Positions 1 to 11,275 of a stretch of 64,000 bases of DNA are shown piece by piece; the first letter of the stretch is position 1, and each line of letters begins with the position of its first letter. The DNA is from Panicum virgatum (lineage: Eukaryota; Streptophyta; Magnoliopsida; Poales; Poaceae), in NCBI RefSeq assembly GCF_016808335.1, contig NC_053153.1, forward strand, positions 14,209,033-14,273,032, written 5' to 3'. The position numbers and the translations under genes were made by a program. The notes beneath the pieces were generated by a model. It did no database searches. It saw only the letters and a list, made by a program, of their open reading frames with translations, and was not told where the DNA came from.

Positions 1-1428
1 GCTGACGCCCTAGCGCAAGCCCCCGAGGCCGAGAAGCTCGCTGACGCTGCGGCCAAGGAGCTTGACGCCGCTACCGAGCGCCTTCGCCAGGTGCTCCTCC
101 TTGCTGCCAAGGAGCGCGCCGCGGCCGACAGCGCCGATCCACCCGCCGCTGCATGAGGACGATGACAAGTTTGTCCACGACGTCCACAGCGCCATGCTAC
201 TTCACAAAGCGGCCACCGTTCTGAACCTGCACTCCCGGGCTGTTGCGGTTCAGAACATCCGGAGCCTCGTCCCCGTCATCCTCAACGTCGTCGCCGGCAA
301 CTACGCCAAGTGGCGTGACCAGTTCCTTCTCGTCCTCGGCAAGTTCTCCTTGGAGGACCACGTCCTCCTCGACGACCCCCGGCCACCTATCCTGACTAGG
401 CGCGCATGGATTGTGTCGTCCGGTCATGGATCTACGGGACGATCTCCAACGACCTCGTCGAGACCATCATGACGTCCGACGCCTCCGCCCACTCCCTCTG
501 GGCTGCCGTCGAGTCTCAGTTTCTCGACAACCAGGAGACGCGCGCCCTCCTCCTTGACGCCCAGTTCCGAGGCTTCAAGCAAGGTGATCTGTCAATTTCA
601 GATTACTGCAGGCGCCTTAAGACCATGGCCGACCAGCTCGGCAACCTGGGCGAGCCCGTCTCTGACCGGACCCTCGTCCTCAACCTCGTCCGTGGCCTCA
701 ACGCCAAGTACACCACCATCGGTCTCCATATTCATCGAGGGCTCCCCTTCCCCACGTTCCTGGAGGCCAAGAACGACCTCCTGCTCGAGGAGGTCACCGT
801 GGGCGCCTCCGATCCGGAACCCTCCACCGCCCTCCTCGCTGCGGGCGCCGGCGGGCCCTCTACGCCCGCCCCGCAACAGTGTTCCGGCGGCTCCAGGGGG
901 GCAGCGGCCCCGGGGGCAGGTCTGGTGGCGCTAACTCCAAAACCAGGCGCTCCGGCAGGCGCAACAACCGCCAGCCAAAGTCTGGTGGCTCCAGCAGCGG
1001 CAGCGGCGGCAACGACGGCGCCACGCAGGCCGCTGCCACAGTGCCCTGGCCCACCTTCCACAATCCGTGGACCGGGGCCATCCAGATGTGGCCCGGCCCA
1101 CATCCACAGCAGCGGCACCTCCTCCGCAGGCCCTGCTCGCTCAGCAGGCACAGCAGGCCCAGCTCTAGCAACTGCAAGCCTGGTAGGCGACCCAGGCGCA
1201 GGCCCTCCAGGCGGCCCAGGCAGCGCTGGCGCAGGCCTTCCAGCCTGCTCCTGCCCCCACTTCTCAGCCCGCTGGCCAGTGGGCTGGCGCTCTGGGGTCC
1301 TACAATCCCATCGCCGGCTTGTCGTCATGGGATCAGGAGTCCCTCACCTCCACATTCAGCACCATGACGATGAATCAGCAGCCGCAGCAAAACGAGTGGT
1401 ACTTCGACTCAGGTGCTACCTCTCACAT
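1..1428 (+). pseudogene. Copia-1 gag and start of protease (5' fragment of polyprotein)
   Basis: This is the capsid-like part of a copia polyprotein (UBN2/Retrotran_gag type). Recognisable stretches are the GNYAKWRDQF region near 298, a plant-copia helical block (MTSDASAHSLW near 470, LSISDYCRRLKTMADQLG near 590) and LEAKNDLLLEE near 760. The frame changes at about 390-410, where the GNYAKW part and the CVVRSW part lie in different frames, so at least one frameshift is present. A glycine/alanine/proline-rich linker follows, and the piece ends in the protease motif DSGATSH at 1405-1425. There the younger element interrupts the codon for the next residue. The piece resumes in the same codon at 4929. 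This is a non-functional relic. Confidence 0.85.
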
Positions 1429-1992
1429 TGAAAGGATCTTGATCACACGATGTCGTAGACTAAAGGGGGGGGTGAATAGGTGTTTCTTCAAATTTCAGCA
1501 CTTAATCACTACTGACACTGCCTGGACCAGTCAGACCGATCCACCAGACCGGTCTGACCGGTCTGATCAGGCAGACAGACCACAGCAGGGAAAACTCCCC
1601 TTCTCGAGCTTGAACCTATATGAAACTTGGAGTGTATATTTTGCAGAGTATTTTTATCAATAGAAATAGCTGCCTGCACACAAGTAAAGCACACCCAAGT
1701 AGATCGAGCGGAAGCACAATTCAAAATCAAAAACTATAATGCAAGGTATGTAAAGCAAACCGAAGTAAAGATGACGGTGATTTATTTTACCGAAGTTCGG
1801 ATTCACCATGTGCACCTACGTGTGAATGCTAGTCTCCGTTGAGGAAGCTTATGGTGACCCCAAGGTCAACCTATCTCCTCTCTCCACTATATGACCATGC
1901 GCCCTCGTGGCACACAATCGAAGGTGCAACAAACTTGCCGCTACTCACCACAATCTTGGGAGATAGCCGGCGACGCCTAGCCGTCTAGGAGC

Positions 1993-3555
1993 CAAGGTTT
2001 TGGAATTCGGACCGAATGGGCCGAATTTCGCCCATTTTGGTTAGGCCCGCGACAAAAATAAACTGGCCAAAAAAATTCGGCCCAATTTAAATTTGTAGCC
2101 CAACCCAAGGTCCATCACAGCCCAAAAGTACTTCTTCTCACTATAAAACTCGGGACTCCAACCTGAAACCCTAGAAATTTCATTTTACTCCACCCCCTCT
2201 CCCTGCTCGCGGCCGCCGCCAACAGGCCGCGGAGGCGCGGTCGAGCCGGGAGCGGAAGAGGGTTTCCCCGTCAACCTCCTCGCAGATCTGCTCATCTCCT
2301 TCCTGGTTCGTCATTCCCGTCCATCTCTCCATTCAAATCTGCATCTCTCCATTCAAATCTGCAGCTCGTAGGTGGTGGGTGGTCCTCTGTTTTTAATCGT
2401 GTTGGTTGAACTTGTGCTGATCTATCGTGTTCCTAATCAGTTCGTTGTTCTTGGCTAGGCTCTGCTCATGGAGGCATCACGAAGTCAGTTGGTCAGTGGC
2501 CGTGTACGCAGCGGGTTGGTCGGCAGCAGCTGCAGCGCCGGCGGTCAAGGCGTCGAACACGTCGGAGTTGGTCACGATGCGCCGGCAAGAGCTGCGGCAC
2601 CTCGGCCGGAAGCAGCACGTGAGGGTAACAAAGTCTTCTGTCAAGGTTACTTTTTTTTCTATTGCAAAAGATAGGCTGAAACTGTTATGTGAATGTGACA
2701 ATAATTTAAACCTGTTTGCTTTTATTTCTATTGCAAAAGTTAGGCTGAAACTGTTATGTGAAAGTAATTCTTGCACCTGCTAGGCTGCTATGATAATATG
2801 TTGTTGATTTCTCATATATATGCCACTATAATGTTACTAAGATCACAATATTTGCAAAGAGGTTTATTAGTTGCTCCGATATTGGCATGTGCAAAATCTA
2901 CTAAAAAAGGTCTTTGTTTTTTTCATGCATGTTGTGCAGGTACAGTCCAGTGATTATGGAGCCATTTTTTGTTGTTTGCATGGTGGTGGTTAGACGCCAT
3001 GAAACATGAACAGTGCCAGTGGCAATTGACATATTCTAACTGACATAGTTTCTTTTGGGTGATTGAATTTTGTTGGTGCATGTATGGCTGGCTGGATTGT
3101 AATTATTTTGGACTTTGTGGTCTCTGTGGTGGAGTGAAAAACTATACTCCTGGGGACTTGGAGTGTCTCCTAAATGCTTGATGTAATTATTTTGAACCTT
3201 GGACTATTTGTGGTGCAATAGGGATATGGACTATGTACCATAAAAACTTCTGATGTTGTTAGGCACTTAGGCTCAATTGGACTCTAAAATGTGCTAACTG
3301 GACTATCGTGCGGACTGTGGAGCATGTAGTATCATCTTTCTTATTCTCTGTTGATGCTTATATTATCTATTTTGAAGCAATCGCTCGAAACATATCTGTT
3401 GCTTTGTTTGTAAAAAATTCGGTCAAATTCAGACGAATTTCAAATGGTTTGACCGGTCAATTCAACTGAAATTCGCCCGAATTTCCCGAAATTTCCAAAA
3501 TTCGTCCATTTCGGTGGGCTCCGAAATTTTTTGGCTTTTGAATCCCAAAACCTTG
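1993..3555 (+). mobile_element. Non-autonomous hAT element nested in E1
   Basis: Terminal inverted repeats are CAAGGTTTTGGAATTC at the left and the complement of GAATCCCAAAACCTTG at the right, with one mismatch. Exact 8-bp duplications CTAGGAGC lie at 1985-1992 and 3556-3563. An 8-bp duplication with CAAGG-type ends is diagnostic of hAT. Both subterminal zones are rich in GAATTT/AAATTC words, the usual hAT transposase-binding arrangement. At 1563 bp with no long ORF it cannot encode a transposase. A promoter-like start near 2141 suggests that it is an internal-deletion derivative or carries a captured 5' gene end. Confidence 0.88.
2141..2150 (+). promoter_or_regulatory. TATA box and leader inside the hAT element
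   Basis: CTATAAAACT is followed about 30 bp later by an AAACCCTAG leader, a pyrimidine-rich stretch and GC-rich sequence typical of a plant gene's 5' end. There is no full coding region after it. It is either the remaining promoter of the hAT transposase gene or a captured host promoter. Confidence 0.5.
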
Positions 3556-4928
3556 CTAGGAGCCAATGCTCCAAGAGTAACAAATGCTTCAATCGAGTTG
3601 GCCGATGCAACCGCAAGTGCTCAAAGCTAGGGTTGAATCTCTCTTGCTCAAATGGCTCTCTAGAAATGGATTCGCTCAATCCAACTCAAGAATTCAACTT
3701 GAATCAAGCAACTCTCACAAAGAGAGGTTAGGGAGGACTCTCTAAGTGCTCACAAGGCTCTCAAATGTATTCTGAATGTAATGGCATCAGCACCCACGAA
3801 TGGGTGAAGTCATGGGGTATAAATACCCCTCTCTCAAAAACTAGTCGTTGCCCCTGTCAGTGTTAGACCGATCAGACCGGTCGGATTTGAAATTTAGCCG
3901 TTGGAGACACTGCCCTGCCTAGACCGGTCAGACAGGTCCCTCTCTGAAATTTGCAGTTAACTCTCTCTCTTAGGCTATTCTCTCTAGGTACTATTTTGAG
4001 CACTTTTGGTATTGTCTAAACCCTTTGATGTTGCATCCCTCTTGATAGTACGGCATACCTATACTCAAGTGCATAAATTAAATATACAATTATCACAATT
4101 ACTTAAGCTTCTTCATATTATGATCATGCCGACCTTTCTTCGATCAATACTTTCTTCGATCAATACCGTGACGGCAACAACATCTTCAATATTTTGAGCA
4201 TACCCGCTTCGAGCTAGTGACTTTGAATCTTCAATTTGCATAGGAATGAAATCCATCTTGATTCACAAGTTACTTTCTTCACTTGAATAATAACGCTCTT
4301 CAACATAGAGCTCTCCATGACCCTTGTCGGTTTCTTTGCTCCCCTAAAGCCGTCGCTTGCGTAGCCTCTTGAAACACGCCTCTTGGTCCTCTACCTTTAT
4401 CCTAGCCGTTCATCTTGAACTCATGTTGATTTATGTCATGCATGAAATCTTCTTTATCAATTTGAATTCCCAATTCAATCACATATGCAAGCTTTCCAAT
4501 TTGAGACTCCACATATATGCAAATGTCCATATCTCATTCATTTTACTTTGCTTGCTTCTTTTGTTAACAACATTCATCACAAGTGACAAGTTCTTCCATA
4601 TTTGGGACTATGCATAAGCATATCACATCCCATTCACAAAACCTTTACTTGTCAATTTTAATCCCATTATAAATCAAACAAGCTTTCACAAATGTTAGAG
4701 CCTTTATATTAATCATGAATACCTTGCTCTAACTCTCTTGTTTTGCTTGTCACATATATATAATACAAATGGGATAATCACACTTGCTTGCAATATATAA
4801 GCCATTTCATTTAATACTGATTCACAATTAAATTCCTGCTCATAATCTCATGCAAACAAGTTAGCTCTTTAATCGTGTTGTCAGTCAATATTCCAAAACC
4901 CACTAGGGACCTAGATGCTTTCACACAT

Positions 4929-7900
4929 GACCTCCGACTCTCGCACCCTTTCACATATTTTTTCCCAGCGGTACCCTTTTCCTTCAGCTATTGTTGTCGG
5001 TAATGGTTCTTTGCTCCCCGTCACCTCCACTGGCATAGCACACTTGTCAGGTCCTCTGCATCTTAATAATGTTCTCGTTTCCCCGAAACTTATTAAGAAT
5101 CTTATATCTGTGCGCCAGTTTACTTCTGATAACAATTGCTCAGTGGAATTTGACCCTTCTGGTTGTTCTGTGAAGGATCTCGGGACTCGGAACGTGATCG
5201 TCAGGTGCAATAGCTCCGGGCCTTTGTACCCTCTGCACCTTCCTGCTGCTGCCACCGCCCTAGCTACCGGCTCCACCTCCACCTTATGGCACCGCCGCCT
5301 TGGTCATCCTGGTCATGAGGCTCTGACCAAATTAGCTTCCATGCTGCCGTCATGTAATAAAGATATTAGCTCATCTCTTTGTCATGCGTGTCAACTCGGT
5401 CGCCACACCCATCTCCCTTCTCGGGTGTCGTCGTCCCGAGCGTCAAACAAGTTTGATCTTATTCATTGTGACCTATGGACATCTCCTATTGTTAGTATTT
5501 CTGGTTACAAATATTATTTGGTTATTTTTTATGACTGCTCTCACTACTTATGGACGTTTCCCCTACGTCTCAAGTCCGACATGTATGACACTCTCACTAA
5601 TTTCTTCTCCTATGTGACTACATAGTTCGGTGCCATTGTCAAAGCTATGCAGTGCGAGAACAGGCGCGAGTTTGATAACTCCAACGCCCGGATGTTCTTC
5701 CTCACCCGCGGCACACACCTACGCATGTCATGCCCCTACACTTCGCCTCAGAACGGTTGAGCTGAGCGGATCATTCGTTCCACCAACAACATCCTCCGCT
5801 CGCTCCTGTTCCAGGTAAGTCTGCCGCCCTCCTACTGGGTCAAGGCCCTGCACACCGCCACATATCTCCTACCCCTCCTACCAACCAAGACGCTGGGCAT
5901 GACCACGCCCCCACATGGCCCTATACGGCTCGCCACCGTCCTATGATCATCTCCGCGTCTTCGGTTGCCTATGCTACCCAAACATGACTGCCACTGCCAG
6001 TCATAAGCTAGCACCCCGCTCTCTCCCGTGTGTCTTCCTTGGGTACTCAGCTCATCATAAAGGGTATCGCTGCCTTGACACCTCGTTCAACTGTGTCATC
6101 ATATCTAGGCACGTTGTGTTCGACGAGTCCGTTTTCCCTTTCACTGAGCTGTCGTCCCCCCCCCCCTCCCCCACCTCTCAGGCATATGATTTTTTGGAGG
6201 ATTCTACTGACTTTGTGCCGGCTCCAATAGGACCATCACAAACCCCTTTCTCTGCAGGACCTCCACCTCCGGCGCCCACCCCATTGGCGCCAGGATCTGT
6301 CGGGGCGCCGTCCTATGCACTGCCACGTGCGGCCCCCGGAGCACCCACCTCCGCACTGCCACGTGCGGCCCCCGGAGCCCCCGCCCCCGCACTGCCACAT
6401 GCGGCCCCCGGAGCGCCCTCTCCTGCACTGCCATGTGCGGCACCGACGGTCCCGCCAGGCTTCGCCCCGTTGAGCCTAGCCACCCCAGCCCGTGCTTCAC
6501 CTGCACCGGGCTCGGACTCTGCCTCTCGCCTGGCAGCGCGTCCTCTCCTGCCGGTGCAGCCCTACGACTGCGTTTACACGTGGCATACCCAGGCTGCGCC
6601 ACCACCTCCCCCGATCACCAGCACACCTCCCCAGCCGAAGGGAGCCGTGCTAGTGGTCCCCGTCGTCAACGAGCACCGCATGGTTACCCGTGCGAAGCTC
6701 GGCTTCAGGCAGCATGCTCTCTTCACCACGGCGCCGCTGTCCCCGGTCCCAAAGACCTTCCATAGCGCCCTCGCCGACCCCAATTGGCGGGCGGCAATGG
6801 AAGAAGAGCATGCTGCCCTCCTGAGGAATCACACCTGGGATCTGGTTCCTCGCCCGCCGCGTGCTAATGAGATCACCGGGAAGTGGATCTTCAAGCACAA
6901 GCTCAAGGCTGATGGTTCACTGGAACGGTACAAGGCTCGCTGGGTCCTGCGCCGGTTCACTCAGCGACCAGGTGTGGACTTTGATGAGACATTTAGCCTT
7001 GTGGTGAAGCCAGCGACCGTTCGCACCGTTCTATCCCTGGCGCTCTCTCGACAGTGGCCCATTCACCAGCTCGATGTGAAGAATGCCTTCCTCCATGGCA
7101 CACTCTCAGAGACGGTCTACTATGCTCAACCAGCTGATTTTGAGGACCCCTCGCACCCTGATTTTGTCTATCGGCTCAACAGATCTCTTTATGGGTTATA
7201 GCAGGCTCCTCGAGCGTGGTACAGTCACTTCACAACATACCTGCTCAGTCTAGGTTTCGTCGAGGCCAAGTCAGACACCTCCCTATTTGTCTACCGCCGC
7301 AGCACCGACACCATCTACTTGTTGTTGTAAGTTGATGACATCGTTCTCACAACTTCCTCGTCAGCTATTCTTCGACGCACCATTCAGGCTTTGCAGCAGG
7401 AGTTCAGCATGACAGATCTGGGTGAGCTTCACCACTTCTTGGGGATGCACGTCCAGCGCTGTGGTTCAGGCCTTCTTCTTTCTCAGTTGCAGTATATGGT
7501 TGACATCCTGGATCGTGCTGGTATAGCTGAGTGCAAGCCGTGCTCTACTCCCGTGGACACCAACCCCAAGCTAGCGGCTGATGGTCCACCGGTTCAGGAC
7601 GCCTCTGAGTTCCGTAGTCTTGCAGGTGCCTTGCAGTACCTCACCTTCACCAGGCCAGATATCGCTTACGCTGTACAGTAGGTTTGCATGCATATGCATG
7701 ATCCGCGCGAGCCATACCTTGCTGCCTTGGAGCGTATCCTGCGCTACATCATTGGGACACTTCACCTGGGGCTTCTCCTTCGACCGTCTTCATAGAGTGA
7801 GCCGACTGTGTACCCCGATGCCGATTGGGCAGGCTGTCCGGATACCCGCAAATCCACATCGGGTTATGCGGGTTTTCTCGGGGACAACCTGGTTTCCTGG

Positions 7901-8236
7901 TCGTCGAAGCGGCAGAATACAGTCTCCAGGTCCAGTGCCGAAGCTGAGTACCGCGCAGTGGCTAATAGTGAATACAGTCTCATTGAGCTTTATGCACCTC
8001 CTCAGCGCGCTTCGTTGGTCTACTGCGACAACATCAGCGCCGTCTACATGTCCTCCAACCCAAATCAGCATCAGCGCACCAAGCACATGGAGATCAATCT
8101 TCACTTCGTGCGGGAGCGTGTTTCTGTTGGTGATATCCGCGTCATGCATGTTCCGACATCGTCTCAGTACACTGACATCTTCTCTTCACCAAGGGACTTC
8201 CGTCATCGGTGTTCTCGGAGTTCAGGTCCAGTCTGA
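4929..8236 (+). pseudogene. Copia-1 pol: GAG-pre-integrase, integrase, reverse transcriptase, RNase H
   Basis: This is the continuation of the split polyprotein. In order it shows the GAG-pre-integrase region (LWHRRLGHPGHEALTKLA near 5283, CHACQLGRH near 5380), integrase start HCDLW near 5465, SPQNG near 5745, YGSPPSYDHLRVFGC near 5920, reverse transcriptase (WIFKHKLKADGSLERYKARWV, LDVKNAFLHG) and RNase H (DADWAGCPDTRKSTSGY near 7820, SSAEAEYRAV near 7935, YCDNISA near 8021, KHMEINLHFVRE near 8080). Stops interrupt it at about 5623, 5758, 7199, 7328, 7679 and 7792. Three of these fall on highly conserved sites: the LYGLKQAP lysine, the YVDD tyrosine and the AVQQV glutamine. Frame changes lie near 5890 and 7800. 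It is inactive. Confidence 0.9.
6315..6450 (+). repeat. 36-bp in-frame tandem repeat in Copia-1 linker
   Basis: About four units encode a 12-residue alanine/proline repeat (core ALPRAAPGAP). They lie between the integrase C-terminal region and reverse transcriptase, a linker that is variable in copia polyproteins. The repeat also makes long antisense ORFs here that should not be taken as genes. Confidence 0.75.
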
Positions 8237-8271
8237 ACGTCCGTGCTGCCGACGGTCATACTGCGGGGGCA

Positions 8272-8509
8272 TGTTAGAGAGTTGTATAGGCTGGCCCATG
8301 GGCCTTTGGTTGTGCCGGCCAAATTGGCCTTTAGGGTTGGGGCGCCCGCACTGTCTAGGTGCGCCCCCTGGGATTTCATCCGTTGATTAGGATAGCCAAG
8401 GATCTCCTGATAGGATATTTTCATATACCTAGGCATCCTTGCCTATATATACATGTAGTCGTGCTTTACACCCTAATTAATCTAATCCTATTCCAGCCAT
8501 ACCTTCCTT
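8272..8509 (+). repeat. Copia-1 3' LTR, truncated
   Basis: The LTR starts TGTTAGAGAG directly after a polypurine tract (CTGCGGGGGCA, 8261-8271). A CTATATATACATG promoter-like box lies near 8443. No CA end is reached before the sequence changes to the duplicated fragment at about 8516. No 5' LTR is in the window for comparison. Confidence 0.7.
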
Positions 8510-8515
8510 CAAAAA

Positions 8516-8650
8516 ATAATGGGACATCAATGTGACGCCATGCAATGGGCTCGTACGCCGTCGAGGAAAAAGGCTCATGAAACAATTGAATGCAGCATGC
8601 AGGCAGGGTGGTCTATCCTTTTGAGACGGCGAGGAAAGCAAAGCTTCTAT
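8516..8650 (+). repeat. Chimeric duplicate of two segments found at 25513 and 27944
   Basis: The first ~30 bp (AATGGGACATCAATGTG...GCCATGCA) match 25515-25543. The rest (GTACGCCGTCGAGGAAAAA onwards, through ATGCAGCATGCAGGCAGGGTGGTC and TATCCTTTTGAGACGGCGAGG) matches 27948-28106, minus about 70 bp. In the other locus these two parts lie 2.4 kb apart, separated by transposons. This copy therefore reflects either a transposon-free ancestor or a rearranged capture. Confidence 0.75.
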
Positions 8651-8689
8651 CCAAATGACCACTGCGACAAGTTGAACAAGTAGATTTTC

Positions 8690-9949
8690 AAAATCAAATA
8701 GCACCGGTTTAATCGATGGCCCTGCACCGGCCTAACCGATAGTCATCGGATAAACCGACGCACAAGCATCAGTGCATTGGACAGAGCGCATGAAGACCAA
8801 GTCAAGCAATCACAGTGGCACTGGTTGAACTGATGGTCAAGAAATGGGCATCGGTGCATTCACTATAGCATTGTCCACAGAGCATGTCAAGCGGTCAGGA
8901 ACTAGGTCTTTAGTATCGATTAAACCGATGGTGCGGAGCAAGACATCAGTGCAATGATGTCAGCGCCGCAGGACAATCAAGGCAGATCTCTTCAGCACTG
9001 GTTGAACCGATGGGTTATCAGTACATTGCATCGATTAAACCGATGATGCTGAGTCAGCAGCAGGCAGCGCTTCAGAAGCGCAATGGCTAGTTTCAGGTAG
9101 AGAGAGACCGGTTAAACCGACGCCCCATTATTGGTAGAACCGACGGTGTTCGCAAAAATACCACCAACGGCTACAAACAGCTACTTCGAATTTGTGGGAT
9201 ATATATATACATTGAAGAACATCTCCAAGCCATCCAAAGAGCAAATTGATCACATCATTAGATTTAGCACATGCTTTGTGAGTGAGAGTGCTAGGCTAGC
9301 TCAAGATTGAGTGTGAGAGCAAGGTGTTCTGCCTTGTGAGCTGGTTCTTGAGTGAACCAAATTGTATCTCGGTGCGCCGGCCATCCTTGGAGTCTTGGTG
9401 GCTCGCCGGCACATCAACGACCCTCCGGCTTGGTGTGGAGCGGCGTCGATATCCTTGTGCGGGGGACGTGAAGACCCCATCCTTCGTGGAGAAGCTTCTT
9501 AGTGGAACCCGGGGCCAAGGTGACCGCGGCGACTTGCAAGCCTTGGTGGTGACGCAAGAAGAGACGCAGGAGAAACTTGGTGGCCGAGAAGCGATACTCT
9601 TCGTGAGTGCTTCAACAACGTGGAGTAAGAGCGGCTTAGTGCCTAACTGAACCACGAGATAAACCTCGTGTCAAGAGTTTGTATTCTCTCATTCCTATTT
9701 AAGCTTTCGTATTTCATCTTGCAATTTGTTTGCCTTACTTTCTTAGAGTAGTATTTTGATAGGATTGGCTATAAGTTGTATAACTCTTGTGGGATGAGGG
9801 TTTTCACACTAGAAGAACACTAGTTGCACATCTAAATAATATATCTTAGTTTAATTTATGCACAAATTAGTTGGAGCTCGAGGATAAAATTTTTAGTTTG
9901 ACTAATTCACCCCTCTCTCTCGTAAGCTATGAGCACCAGATTCCTTTCA
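8690..9949 (-). mobile_element. TG...CA element E2, partial, reverse orientation to E1
   Basis: The right end (CTAATTCACCCCTCT ... CCTTTCA) is the reverse complement of the E1 left end pattern. Upstream are many copies of a CACCGGTTNAACCGATGG-like word (8702-9145), like the same words just before the gypsy insertion at 45200-45337. A block at 9730-9870 (CTATAAGTTGTATAACTC ... AGTTGCACATCTAAATA) matches 59530-59610 of E3. The other end is not recognisable, so the element is truncated or rearranged on the left. Confidence 0.65.
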
Positions 9950-11260
9950 GGCACTGGTGCGGCGGCAAGCTTGGCTCAGCCGGGCACGAACATGTGCTCG
10001 CGATTACCCAGGAGACTGAGGTTGCAGCGCGGCAGGCCAGTTCGACGTGGCCAGCGCTGGAATAGAGGCGCACGGCGTTCACCGGGGCAAAGCTAGGTTC
10101 GGGGGCGTGGGGGCCAATTTAGGCGGCCAAAGGCTCGGCCTTTGGGCTGCACGTGCGAATCCCTGGGAAGCCAGGGCTGTGGCGTGGCGAGCAGCGCGAC
10201 GCAGCAGGGCAGGCGGCGATCCTAGGGCCCTCTAATGGCGGATCATCAACAGCGAGGGTCATTCAGTAGCAAGGATAGGGGAGGCAGCAGCGGCGGTGGT
10301 ACAGGCTGGCGGCATAATGGCTTTTATGTGTTAATCAATTAGATCCGCGCGCGTCCTGCTGGGCTTGCTGGCACCCACGCCGCGGCAGCAGGCGGGGCCC
10401 GCGCATGAGGCGCGCAGGCGGTGGCTAACGGCGCGCGCTCGGCGCACGCGAACGCGGCCGGCGGCCGCGGGCCCACGAGGCGGCGGCCTGCGAGCCGCAC
10501 TAGGCGGCGCCCGGCCCGCACGCAGCGCATGAGGGCCGCGGGACTGCGCACGCAAGGGCGGCGACGCTGGATCTTGAGGCCATGAGGCGGCTGGCGGTTG
10601 CTGTCGCGTGAAGCAAGGAAGGGAGAGTGAGGGGATCCAGGGCACCCTCCGACAGCCAGCTCCTTTATATATGATGCTACATCATTTTTCAGCCCTTCGA
10701 TCGGAACGGACGGTCGAGATCTCTCCGCCATTAGGGTTTCGCGGGATGGGCCAAATGGGCCGACTGCACAGTTTGGGCCGCGCGCATGGGGATGTTTTTG
10801 GCCCTGTTTCATGAGTTTTAGCCCAGTTTAATGTTTAAAGCCTTTTCTTTTATTGTTTCTTATGATTTAAGCTTAATTTTAATTGCTGTTATGTATAAAG
10901 GCTTTAATTATTTCTGTTGCACTTATTATTACCAGCATTATGTTTATTTAATTTTTTCCATGAGTTATGTAAATGCTTTTAATTATGTTTTAATTGCATT
11001 TATTCACTGAAAATTATGCTCATCCACCATAAGCAATTAAGATGCACTCTATTTAAATGGAACCATCGGGAAGTTTATTTAGAGCACTTGTAATTAATTC
11101 TGACCATCGTTGATTTAATTACGAGTTTTAATGATAAATTTCGTTTGTTTTCCCCATCAGTGATGCAAATTGAAATTTATGTATGATTTTAATCAGACCA
11201 TCGTAGGGTTAATATCATACTTCTTATGCGCATCTTAATTGTGAGTTTAATTAAGTTATT
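9950..11260. other. Unassigned region between E2 and Copia-2 gag-pol
   Basis: A GC-rich part (9950-10620) is followed by AT-rich sequence (10820-11260). If the LTR-start model for Copia-2 is right, the AT-rich part is the intron of its leader. The GC-rich part reads like the start of a minus-strand transcription unit (see 10640-10740). No recognisable protein was found on either strand. Confidence 0.4.
10660..10672 (-). promoter_or_regulatory. Minus-strand TATA box
   Basis: On the minus strand, ATCATATATAAAGGAGC lies about 30 bp upstream of pyrimidine-rich, then GC-rich leader-like sequence running toward 10350. An AAACCCTAATGG motif lies just upstream. The arrangement fits a promoter of a retroelement LTR or a gene 5' end in antisense orientation. 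No coding sequence could be assigned to it. Confidence 0.35.
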
Positions 11261-11275
11261 ATTCTCATGATTTTC

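Larger units (their letters stand above)
1429..4923 (+). mobile_element. TG...CA element E1 (probable solo LTR or non-autonomous LTR element) inserted in Copia-1
   Basis: The element begins TGAAAGGATC and ends GATGCTTTCA, so it has TG...CA ends and a short terminal inverted repeat. It is flanked by exact 5-bp duplications CACAT (1424-1428 and 4924-4928). Removing it together with one CACAT restores the copia protease frame without loss. TG...CA ends plus a 5-bp duplication fit LTR-type integration. No internal LTR pair, primer site or coding region is visible, so a solo LTR of about 1.9 kb (after subtracting the nested hAT) is the best reading. The 5' end carries a G-run followed by GTGAATAGG, and imperfect ACCGGTCTG units occur near 1530-1570 and 3870-3940. 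Relatives end at 9949 and 59716 in the opposite orientation. Confidence 0.75.
1..8509 (+). mobile_element. Ty1/copia retrotransposon Copia-1 (5' truncated by window, interrupted, decayed)
   Basis: Gag, protease, integrase, reverse transcriptase and RNase H remnants occur in Ty1/copia order on the plus strand. A purine-rich tract and an LTR start (TGTTAGAG at 8272) follow. The window opens inside the gag region, so the 5' LTR is not visible. The element is split between 1428 and 4929 by a younger insertion, and its 3' LTR breaks off near 8509. Many in-frame stops show that it is dead. Confidence 0.9.

Noticed and set aside
732..1328. 198-codon minus-strand frame in Copia-1
   Set aside because: Antisense shadow of the Gly/Ala/Pro-rich gag linker.
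1429..4923. E1 as a TIR DNA transposon
   Set aside because: TGAAAG...CTTTCA could be read as a short terminal inverted repeat, but TG...CA ends with a 5-bp duplication fit an LTR better. Kept as a stated alternative only.
6204..6605. 133-codon minus-strand frame with repeats
   Set aside because: Antisense of the 36-bp tandem repeat in the Copia-1 linker.
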